Below, one piece after another: positions 44,518-55,100 of a stretch of DNA of 64,000 bases; position 1 is the stretch's first letter; the number at the start of each line of letters is the position of its first letter. The notes below the pieces were generated by a model. It was not told the DNA's origin. It did no database searches and worked only from the letters and a program-made list of their open reading frames with translations. The position numbers were made by a program, and so were the translations under genes. Origin of the DNA: Glossina fuscipes (Eukaryota > Arthropoda > Insecta > Diptera > Glossinidae); NCBI RefSeq assembly GCF_014805625.2, contig NW_023998436.1, positions 1,325,981 to 1,389,980 on the forward strand. Direction: 5' to 3'.

Positions 44518-44799
44518 TCAGAAGAGTTTTCAAAAGAGTTCCTTCAAATTTTCCATTTTATCATATATATCGGCTGCGCTGCTCAACCGAACGTTTCGGT
44601 TCACCATATTTATGAGGTTCATCATTTCATCTATTTTCATGAAAATCCTCATTTGGGTGGGATCCAAACAATAGGCCGAGATGGTCCAAATTTGGTACAG
44701 TTACATTTTTAATGTTAAATTACTGTTATGCTTCTCGAGGAAAATTATATCTGTCTGTCATACGAACTTGAGTTTTCGTTATTTGAAAGAGGGTTCAAA

Positions 44800-45140
44800 A
44801 ATTGCTCGGCCGATCTAAAGTGTTCATAGCAATTTAGAACACCGAAATAATACTACTTAGTCATTTTTGCCAAGAAAATAGGGCGCTATATGGGGAGTGG
44901 TGGAAAAAGTGGACCGACCCGAACCATTTTCAATAGTGTTCGCTTTTCAGATTAAAAACACGTTAATATACAAAAAAATGCTACCAGTAGCTTGAACGCA
45001 AAATTATATGGACAGACATGCAGAAAGACGGACAGACAGCCTTAGATCTTTTCAGAACCTATCTTAGCTCCTTCTGCGTATTAGATACGTCCGCACTAAT
45101 TTAATACACCTTGTATCACAAGTAGTGTAGCGTCCTAAAT
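44800..45140 (+). repeat. Dispersed repeat family A copy
   Basis: Blocks: GGCGCTATATGGGGAGTGG, GACCGACCCGAACCATTTTC, GTAGCTTGAACGCAAAATTA, the core AGACGGACAGACAGCCTTAG, ACGTCCGCACTAATTTAATA and the terminus ATCACAAGTAGTGTAG. It is nearly full length. Confidence 0.7.
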
Positions 45141-45302
45141 CTTTAAACGCGTTCATCTTGAAACACATTTTTGCAAAACTGCACAGAGCATAATCCAAAC
45201 AACTTTCATTTTCCTTGATCTGACTTTTTTTCACAATACCTTTGAAACTACCCTATCTACAGAAGTACATAGGAGTTTTTCGATAAGTTCATTTAAACAT
45301 TT

Positions 45303-45957
45303 TTATACCCATCACCGAACAATAAGGAGTATATTCATTTTGTCAAAGTGTTTGCAAGACCCAGAAAATTCAGAGACCCCAAAAGATATACATATATATG
45401 TTTTTGATCAGCAAAAATGAAAATTAGGCAGTTTTTTAGGAAGTTTGTAGCCGTTGCTGCAATAGCTGCACGAGAATGGAATGAAGTGACCACCCCCGCT
45501 CAATACTATAGCATCAAAATTTAATCAGTTTTTCCAACACCTTTATAACGCTCAGGAGCAAACTTCCAAAACTCCACAACCTGTATAAATTCTTAGTCAG
45601 AATGAAATTTGGAATGCATCTAAACATGATCGCCTCCTCGTCTGTGCGCAAATTGGCACTATATGTGGTACACATTCTCTCGTTCGCAAAAATAAAGATA
45701 TCGCCTACGAATTTACAAAAGAACTTGAAATGATCCAAACCGGCCAAGGAACACGCTTATAATGCCTATACACTTATGCAATAACTGCAAACTGTGAACA
45801 CCTTTTCTTTTCGTGTTCTATAGTCGTCACTCATGAAATGCAACAAACACTCCATATAAATATGGAAATGTAGTTCTTTTTTGTTAGTCTTTTCTAGCAT
45901 GACGGTGATGGGTATACAAAATTCGAACACGACCAAGCATAATTTTCTTGCTTGGAA
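45303..45957. repeat. Dispersed repeat family B, near full length
   Basis: The element begins TTTTATACCCATCACCGAAC and ends ATGACGGTGATGGGTATACA, then an AATTCGAACACGACC block and TTTTCTTGCTTGG. The two inner ends form an inverted repeat of about 15 bp. At about 650 bp it gives the best estimate of element length. Confidence 0.7.
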
Positions 45958-46438
45958 AAGTGCACTCAAACCCCGCCATTTACATAAAAAATCAATATTT
46001 CTGAGGAACCGCTAAGTATCACTGTAGACCTAGGGATGCAGATTATACGATTTTTTTTTTTCGGTATTGTTTTAATGTAAATTTGGACCAGCCATGCTTG
46101 CTGCCCGCCGCAGTGTGTTTTTTTTAATATTTTTCCAAAATAATTTTTTTTTTTAGTACTTCAAACCTCCTCTACTATTATTATTCTACTACCTTTCCTT
46201 CTATTCTATGAAAAATATCAAAATACCTCGTTTTTTTGTAGGCCGTTAAGATCCACCTTTTATGTAGTTCACATTTTTTTACTGGCCGACGACTTGTAAG
46301 CAATTGATAGTCACATCGTATATCAATATTCAAGTTATTTACATCAAAAATTTTAGAAAAATTCAATGCTTCATATACGTTTTAATAAGTAAGGAATTAC
46401 AGCACAGACAGACAGAATTTATTAAAACTTTTAATATA

Positions 46439-47541
46439 TTAGGTCGACGCATAAGTAACTTCCGTTTTCTTATCAGACATTTATTTTGTTCTCATTGAAT
46501 AACAAAATTCTATTAATTCATTATTATATATGATCTTCCAGCCTTCTTCCTGCTAGTTTATCATTTGCTTCCTTGCAAAATGTGGCCGGTTTGTACGGGA
46601 AGAAATTTTCAACAACCTAACTGACTTACTCTTCAGAATTGAAGATTTTTTCATTCAAAATGTCTGGTCACAGAAAACTTGCTAGTCTGGGAGGGTAAGG
46701 CATGGGAAGTAAGGCGTGGTATGCTAAAACAGACCATCCAATTTTTTCTGGAGTCATCTTTGCTGGACACCTTTCATGGAGTTTCTCTTGCACCCTTTGC
46801 GGCTGCTGGACGTATCTATCCGGAGTAATTATTAAATTGATAAGAAGACCACTAAGATCTTTTTGCCATGGATGTTTGTTTTCGGATATTTCGGTGAGGG
46901 GGATTAATTCTTTACCAAGCCACTGTCTTTTGCGAACGATATTGTAATAGGTAACCAATTCTTCGATCGATTTTAACCCGTGAGAGCAGACTTGTGGCGA
47001 TTGCGATGCGAACTTCTTTATTCCGTTCACTGAGATTGAGAGGCATCCGCGCTTCTAACTTGCTGACTTTCCCTAATGCCTCTAGATGGCGGTTAACAGT
47101 TGCTTTTGAGGCATTCAATCTTTCTGCTATACCTTTTGCTGATTAAAAGGTTGTCGTCAAGATCGGAAAAACGTCCCGTCTTTTTAGTTTGTATCTCTAG
47201 AACGGAAATATGTAAACCGATTTCTAACTGCCCCATCAGTTATCAGTCGTTCACCGTACACGCTGCATATTTTTTCAGCTGTCGTCTTAGCGCTACTTGC
47301 CTTGTTTAAATTCCCAAAGCATTACATGTCGACTGTGCATTTTTTGACTCTCTACTTCAGAGGTTAAAAAAAACAGTTGAATATGTAACATGCATCATAC
47401 AAAACAATTGATAGAAGACTAACTGAATCTTCATCTGTATAGCGAAATCAAAAACTTCTCTGTTTCGGTGACTTATAGTGGCTAAATACGAACAACAGAC
47501 TCTACTTACCTGCATCGGAAGTTATTTATGACTCGACTTAA
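46439..47541 (-). mobile_element. Mariner-like element with both terminal repeats, inactive
   Basis: Left end TTAGGTCGACGCATAAGTAA and right end (inverted) TTAAGTCGAGTCATAAATAA then CTTCCG match over about 26 bp, with a TA target base pair at the left. Minus-strand frames read mariner blocks in order: AEICSVYGERLITDG-like, LDDNLLISK, ASKATVNRHLEALGKVSKLE, LNLSERNKEVRIAIATSLLS, VRKRQWLGKEL and, at the far end, a YPPRLASF version of YSPDLAPSD. Frameshifts and stops break the transposase, and it is shorter (1.1 kb) than active relatives (about 1.3 kb). Confidence 0.85.
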
Positions 47542-47930
47542 TGTCTTTAAGTATTAAGCTTGGACTTTTTAAGAAAAGGTGAACATTGGCAGAATAATGA
47601 TATTCACATGTTTGATACTATACAGTATCACGCATCAACGGCCACTTTTGTTCGCTCTTTGACTGGTGTTGGAGTTCCCCAACTTCCCATTGCATGATTA
47701 CTACTATTTCAATATTTGTCGTCTCGAACCAATTCCTTTTGGTCATATTCGGAAGTAAGCTTTTCATCGCATCAACATGGATGACATGGAATTAATGTCT
47801 ACAATCGTTTTTATTTCATTCTCAAGCAACAGGTATGTAAACAATGAAAGCGGAATAGGAGAAGAATTCGCGGTTGTATGTTTACATACAGTATTTGTTT
47901 TTCATATTTTCAAAGACATACCTTTCATGT

Positions 47931-47941
47931 TAATTAGATTT
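47931..47941. promoter_or_regulatory. RCSI/P3-like homeodomain site upstream of rtp
   Basis: TAATTAGATTT matches 10 of 11 positions of TAATYNRATTA, the Rhodopsin Core Sequence I / P3 palindrome bound by Pph13 and Otd-type homeodomains in fly photoreceptors. It lies about 243 bp upstream of the rtp start codon. In AT-rich DNA this could occur by chance. Confidence 0.35.
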
Positions 47942-48183
47942 AAAAGGTAAAATGGAACAGTAATAATTGTTAGCGAATGAAAAATTACGAAGCCACACAA
48001 AGCACGTGAATGAACGTTGTTTAGTATTGCGTTAAACATTAAACATTCGTTGAACATTCAACATTGATTTACTTTACTTGATAATAAATAATTTTTATAT
48101 TGTTGAATTATATATATATATATATATGTATATAGATATATATATAGATATCTAAAAAAAAAAAAACATATCAGAAAAAAAAA

Positions 48184-48851
48184 ATGGATGATTACGAGGA
48201 ACAAGGTGGACAAGTAAAGTGATAAATATTTTCAAATTTAAAGACTTTTTTTGTTGTTCTCCTTTTGGTTTTGTCATAGCCAGTGTAGCAAGCAATGTTG
48301 GACGCATGCCAATGGAGACTTCACCGTCGAGAGGTGCGGTCAAGGTGGGTGGTTGGCGTTATGAGGACTCGACTCGCTATATAGGCGAATGGAATCAACG
48401 CGGTCAAAAGCACGGTTTGGGTCATTTGCAATTTGCCGACGGTACTCGTTATGATGGACAGTTTGTCGAAGGCATGAGCCACGGTTTAGGTTGTTTATGG
48501 TTTGCTGACGGGGCCAAGTACGTGCGTGATATGATGATTTGTTTTTTATTTTTCCATTTTTTTTTTTGGCGTTTCCCTTGCAGATATGAGGGAGAATTTA
48601 TGAATGGTTGGTTTCATGGTCATGGGATATTTTGGCGCGCTGACGGTATGAAATTTGAGGGTGAATTTCGTGGTGGCAAAATTTGGGGTCTCGGCTTAAT
48701 AACCTATCAAGATTTCACTCATGGTTTTCCGCGAAATGAAGGCTACTTTCAGGATTGTCGTCTGTTACGTAAGCGTCGTTGTCCCGAAGTTGTGCAAAAA
48801 GCCCAAAAATGCGCTCTCATGGCCAGATCACAATGTGACCATCCTTATTGA
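48184..48851 (+). CDS. rtp: Retinophilin/undertaker, MORN-repeat protein (MORN4 family)
   Basis: The MORN4 orthologue in flies is a photoreceptor protein that binds the myosin III NINAC in the rhabdomere. It has also been linked to Ca2+ homeostasis in phagocytes (undertaker). Three exons join in frame: 48184-48205, 48280-48517 and 48584-48851, with introns of 74 and 66 nt, giving 175 residues. Four MORN repeats lie at about 41-62, 65-85, 88-108 and 111-131 (Y.GEW...HGLG.L.FADG pattern), then a conserved tail GFPRNEGYFQDCRLLRKRRC. The first donor used is the weak CAAG|GTGGAC; the nearer consensus CAA|GTAAAG would shift the frame. MORN4 in mammals is 146 residues; the extra 30 are N-terminal. 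It is convergent with Mms19. Confidence 0.93.
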
Positions 48852-48891
48852 TAATCAACTAATAATATATTTTTTTCAACGGTTAATTTCG

Positions 48892-48897
48892 AATAAA
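48892..48897 (+). terminator. Poly(A) signal of rtp
   Basis: AATAAA lies 40 nt after the rtp stop codon. The Mms19 signal faces it 132 bp away on the other strand. Confidence 0.8.
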
Positions 48898-49028
48898 AGT
48901 AACAAAAAGAAAAGACAAAAACCAAAACGGAAATGGAAATAATATGCTTAACGATAATTTATACTTTAGTACATAAATCATTTAAAAGGTCGCACACGTT
49001 TCCATTGATAGATTTACTTAACTTTTCG

Positions 49029-49034
49029 TTTATT
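49029..49034 (-). terminator. Poly(A) signal of Mms19
   Basis: AATAAA on the minus strand (TTAATAAACG context) lies 94 nt after the Mms19 stop codon. Confidence 0.75.
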
Positions 49035-49127
49035 AACACACACACAAACACGCATACATATATATATACACTTAAGCATAACTAGATATGAAAAAGCGCT
49101 TAAGTAAATCTTTAAAGCAATTGAAGA

Positions 49128-52100
49128 TTATTCGGTTCCCGGTGCGCCTATCAGATACCAAGAGTTGCGCGCCCTAACCGCCGCATTACGTACTAAGCGC
49201 TTGGGATCATCCAATGCTGACGCTAATTCCAATATCACATCCATTCTATAAGGCAACAACAAATATGTGGGATACTTTGTAAGGTCATGCAGTAGATTAA
49301 GGACAGAAATGCGCACATACTATAAGAAAAAGAGAAATTAGAAAAAAAAAAACACACAAAAAAAAACAAATAAAAAAATTATAATCGCCTTAGGGCGAAT
49401 CTTTTGATACCCATCAGCTCAAAGTATTATGCAATAATTAGAAAATGTTTTATTAAGTATAAGTCTGTCCGTCAGTCATTCGGAATCCTTGACCCTTCAA
49501 TTGGCCTTAGGTATCATTTAAATCGGATATTAACTCGATTATCTTCCTTTTGCCTATTATTGGGTTATTGGTAGAGAGACCATCGCACCCATTACTCTTT
49601 ACTGAAATTTTGAGGGGATCGTCATTTTAGATTTTGGATCCATATGCTATAGGTTAAAAGTTATAGTTTCTTGCCTAATGGGGGTGTAAATAAGGGCAAA
49701 AGGCCCCATTTTCAAATGTAACGCATGACCGCAGTCTATATGATAATTAATATGAATTGGCGAAAGAGTTCTAAACGCAGACAACGTCTAACGCATGGAC
49801 CTGGTAAATAGAATTCAAATATCACGCTGCTGAATTTGATGAATATTTCTGAATGTCACAAACGGAGCGACAAGTGCATTATGCCTTTTTTGATGGTGGA
49901 TGTGCAAATAGATATTAAAAAAAATTAAGAAAATCAATGAACAAAAGAAAAACAAACATGTAAGAAAATTATATTCGGTCGCGACCGAATCTTTTATGTC
50001 CCTCATCGTTATCCTCAAACAGATAAGGCAAAAATAAAATGGCTTAATTTTAATACTCTATGATATTGGATGGACGTGGTTGATTTGTTCCATTTTCAGA
50101 ATGAGAGCGAAATTTTAAATGTGGTCTGGGCTGTACTTTATGAGTGAAAAGCAAAGAAAGTGCATGGAAAGCGAATCTGTTCGCAATTTCTATAGTACAG
50201 GAGTATAGTTGTATCGTTTGGTCGGTTTGGATAATTTTCAAATCCTTGCGCATATCCGAAGGCGAAGGGATAATGTTTGCCATGGTTACTATGCAGGCGG
50301 CCAGAGGGACGGATGGACATGCGGACATGTTTAGATGCATTTCAAATTTGACCTTGGTCAAGAAACAAATATTTTGTGGGGTTTTTGAAGGTTAACAAGA
50401 AAATAAAATCTTGATATACCAAAGAGAGGTGCTCTCACTTTACGTGATATTATAGGCGTGTCGTTCGACCGATTTGACCCGCATTCAATACCAATCTGCG
50501 TGCAAGAATTGCCAACGTTGCAAGTCCTAGTTTAATTTTTGTGGCCAGGAGAACATTTATATTAAACGAAGGGACAGACGGACATACTTAAATCGATTCA
50601 GAATTTGAGGCTGATTAAGAATATATACAAAAGCTTTGACGACAAGATGGATATACTCGATGTCGGGTATAAAAACATCAACTAGAATATTTCCTACCAT
50701 TGAATCTTCAAATGTAATTAATTTTAAGCACAATGGTATTAAGACCGACAAATGATTTCCAAAATATTCGTCCTGCTGGTGAACAAAGCTGCTGCAAATA
50801 TCAACGGATATACGTAAAGTGTGCATATTGGTTGTGCTCAGACCTTTGTAAAGAGCGGGTCCAATCTGAAAATAAAGTAAAGCAAATTATCTTCGATCTC
50901 TCTATGCATTATCGTATCAAAATAAATAGGCATACATTTTCAATGTTCAGTTTTAAAACCGCATGCGGTGTTGCTCTCAATATGTAAAGAAAGGCTTGCA
51001 AATGATGCTCACAATAAGTTTCCAATTTGTGACGCAATTTGGTTAACATCATTTGAAAATATTTCTGTTTATATAAAAACTTAATAATCGGTAAATGTAA
51101 ATGCGGATATTTGGAAGAGATGATGTTAAACGCCTCGCAAGCGGCATAAGCTAAGGTTGGATGCTCCAATAATTTGACCAACTAAAGTTAAATAAAAATA
51201 TCAAATTTCATTTCAAAGCCAGACACTTTTAATATGAAAAGCTTAAACCTCTTCGAGTATTTCGCCAGCCTCGTCACAACCGCGCATTGTTAATCCCTTA
51301 GCAAACCAAGCCAGAATATCGATTGCCGGCTCCTTTTCCTCTTTAATCAGTTCTATGAGTTGTTTAATTTTATTTTTCAAAATTCCATGATTATTTTTGC
51401 CATTGTTGTAATCAATTTTATTAACAAAACTGCAAAGCAAATGATGAGCAACGTCTCGTGCTTCGAGATCATCGCTGGTCATCGAGAATTGTGTTAGATC
51501 GTCTAGTAAACGTTCAAAATGATCATCTAAACGGATATCTTTATGAAGGAAACCCAATAAACCTTGAGCTACATATATGTCCGATGTCTCTTGAAGATTC
51601 AATTCGGCCAAATTTTGTGTTGCGACCATATACTGCTCAGCAACGGGCAATGATCGAATGACTAAAGAAAGACCGACAGCTATCTCGGCTAGAAACATAT
51701 TTGGAAAATAAAAACTATCCACTTTTTTAGCCAATTTCACGTATTTAGCAATTAAAGACTTTTCATATTGCAGCTCCTTAACGAAATTTTTTTCTTGATA
51801 TTGCAATAATTTACTCAACGCTTGGAGTGCTACATAATGTTTATCTTTTTCATTTACTAAGTAAGTAGCGAAAGCCTGTTGAAGCAATAAATTCACAATG
51901 AGTTCAGTGAATGGCAATTGTTTAACCAACGGTAAAAAATATTCAAACATTTTCTTTTGAACACAAGTTGAATATGTGGAGAAATCACTTATACATAAAT
52001 CAATGCATTTTGTTTGCAATTCATTGGGTTGAAGAGTTCCGAGACGTTCAATAAGTACGCGTAGCTCGTTAGTTAAATTCAAAAAGTCTAACTTTAGTAT

Positions 52101-55100
52101 TTTTGTTAACACTTTATAAATTAAGGCACGGTTTCCTTCATTAATTAATGGAGTCGATTCCGTTAATATGATTATAGCCGCGCGCATCAAATCTTGATTG
52201 CAAGTATCCTCATTATCATTAGCATTCAAAGTATTACCGACATGACGATGTAATTGCTCGCATAAATCTGCACTTAAGTTATTGTAAATCGACGGATCGT
52301 GAGAGCAAATAATTTTAAACATTTTCCCTATTATTGTATAGACACTTAAACATTGCTCATCGTTTAGAGGATTTGACGAATCGTTTAGTTTCAGGAGGAA
52401 CGTTCCAAAAATTTTCTCACTGGCAAATATTGAATCACCAGATAAACAGGCGATAGCAATACGTGCAGCCGGCTCGAAGAGTCGCTGACTAACATCACTT
52501 AAATGCGTTAGAATTGTTCCCAGTAACATAGTCTGATAATTATGACTGATGGAGATATTCGCTTTGGCAGCTTGCTCTAGAAAACAGCTAACTGCGCGTA
52601 AAGCAGCATCTACAACTGTCGTATGCTCGGAACCGGGAAAAACTTCTGCTTTCAAAGCTAACCAAATCGTTTCAAATTGCGCCTCAATTCGATCACATGG
52701 AAAATTTAAAGCGCCTTGATACTAAGGAGAAAAATTGTCTTTTATTAAGCAAAAAAAAAAAAAAAAAAAAAAAACAAATTCAAAAAACTCACCAACAATT
52801 CCAAAGAATCACATTTAGCCACAATTAATTCACTTTCCAATTTCTCTAAAGCTAACGGGATTGCCCATTCAATAAAATCGGGGGAGGCAACTAAACATTT
52901 TGTCAATTTTGCTGCTAAATCATCTCTAGTTATGTTGCTGGGATCACCGGGGGACGGCGTAAAATCAATGGGGAAATAACAGGCGAAAATTTCAAACATT
53001 TCTTCACTTAAATGCAGCAACGGATATGTGGCGATAAAACCAGGCATAAATGAAAAAATTAAATCCAAATTACGAGGATCTCGTTCGCCATCGATAGAAC
53101 TTATAATACCATAAATGAAATCACCCGACATGACTTTAAGTTCTGTAAATAAAACAAGAACATATAAATAGTCGCTTGGAAAAGAAAATCATTTTTTTTT
53201 TTTTTTTTTTTTTTCAGTAAATATTGTTGGAATTCTGGTTGAATTTTCTTTAATTTTTCTTAACTGACGATTTCTTTCAGAGACGCCATAATCTGTATAT
53301 ATTTTGATCAGCGTGCAATGCTGATTAAGCCATGTCTGTCCGTCTGTGTGGTTGTATGCCCAAAAGACAGCTTCAGAGACCCAATAAAATTCTTGATCAG
53401 CTTCAAATTTTAAATCGTCTGTGTGCCTGCATGGCCAAAAGACAAATTCATAGATCCTATAGAGTGTTTATATTCTTGACCAACTTGAAATTCTAAATCG
53501 ATTAAGCCATATCTGTCTGCCTGTGCGTCCAAAAGAAATCTTCAGAAGAGTAAATATATTCTTGAGCAGCGTGAAATTCTGAATCGGTTAAGCCACATCT
53601 ATCCGCCTGTGTGCGTATATGGCCAAAAGACAGCTTCAGAGGTCCTATGGAATATTTATATTCTTGATCAGCGTGAAACTCTGGAACAATTAAGCCATAT
53701 CTGTCCGTCTGTATGTCCAAAAGAAATCATCAGACGCGACCCTCTAAAATATACACATTTTTGAGCAGCGTGATATTCTGAATCGATTAAGCCGTGTCTA
53801 ACCATCTTTGCGTCTTTGTGTGCATTGTGTGTGTTCTTGACACTCTTCTGTTCGCCAAAAATTAAGATATCGATTTCTAATTTGGTAGAAACATGGAAAG
53901 TTGCTGCACGCAGGTTGATATTGAAAATAGATCAAATTTGCCACAACAGGGAAGCGTAAACTGAACGCAGCTCCATTTCTCTAAGCAAAAATTTATGGAA
54001 TTTTGTCCATTACTCACAAATTACGGAAGATAGAAGGCCGAAATTTTCTACATCGTTTACATTTATAGACTACTTTAATGATTTATATGAGAAAATGGAA
54101 AAACTCAGCCATTTCAACACAAAATTATAAATGGTTACATTTTTTTTTTTATAATTTTTTAAAGCTTTATACTTATTAATCGCAAGGTAAAACAAGATAA
54201 AACGTTTGAAATTATTCTGTACATTCCTCAAATGAAGATACATTATCTGCCTACAAATGCTTTAATTCTAAAACGAATACAGTGGACACCACGACGGGCT
54301 AGATTAACTTTTTCTTAATAATACCATCGATATGGGCCTCAAATAAAAGGACTTGGAGAGTTGAGAAGCGACAAGTGCAAGATATATGATCATAAATAAA
54401 AGAGTTGGGCGTTAAAGATTTTAATGGTGATGGGTATGCGAGATTCTCGGCCCTAGCCGAACATAACCTTTTTACTAGTTTTTTTTTTTTTCATATAAGG
54501 AATTGTTTGTACTTCTAAGAGCCTTTTTGACTCTAGTGGGTATACTAAACAGTCGATCTATTTCAACTCCATCCGGGTGTTGCATACATGCGCAAAAACT
54601 TCACATATCCTTGCGCACAAGTGGTTTAGGGCATAAAAAGCTAGACTTGACTGGGAACTTTGGCATGCACTACTTTCAACGAGTCCGTAAACATAGCAGA
54701 GTGTTTTACGTGCATATATGGGGGCCTTTTTGCATATGCTTCTCATATAGATCTGATAAATCTTGGTACCAAGCGTAAGTTTAATATTTGTTGTTAATCG
54801 TATTATTGTAATTTCTGCCCACGCTATGCGTGCATAATATTAGGTCAAGTCATAAATAACTTCCGATGCAGGCAGATAGAGTCTACTGTTCGTATTGACC
54901 CACTATAATTCACCTAAGCAAACGTGTTTTTGTTTACACTCAGCTGTTGTTCTCTCAACTGTTTTGCTTAACCACTGAAATGGGGGGCCAAAAAATGCAT
55001 GCAGTGGGTTGGAAATTTGAACAAGTTTGGGAAATTATACAGTCGCTAAGACGACAGCTGAAATAATATGCAGCGTATACGTTATAGGACTGACAACTGA

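Larger units (their letters stand above)
39289..48183. other. Region between Phrf1 and rtp
   Basis: No confident gene lies here. The content is a (TA)n run near 39630, a small tandem repeat (40155-40315), hAT-end duplicates (42060-42345), a candidate Phrf1 3' exon (42420), poly(T) at 42893-42913, a mariner remnant (43840-44290), a SINE (44339-44517), family A and B repeats (44800-45140, 45303-45957) and a mariner with both ends (46439-47541). The last few hundred bases must hold the rtp promoter. Other stretches (40320-42000 and 42950-43800) show nothing recognisable. Confidence 0.7.

Noticed and set aside
35896..50395. A repeated small protein with [13 protein letters not shown] sequence at 35896-36099 and 50144-50395
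   Set aside because: The similarity follows from shared repeat DNA; surrounding codons diverge without frame conservation.
53270..53960. CRISPR-like array of repeats and spacers
   Set aside because: Eukaryotic context, repeats diverged and of unequal length, and the spacing sequences are themselves repeated.
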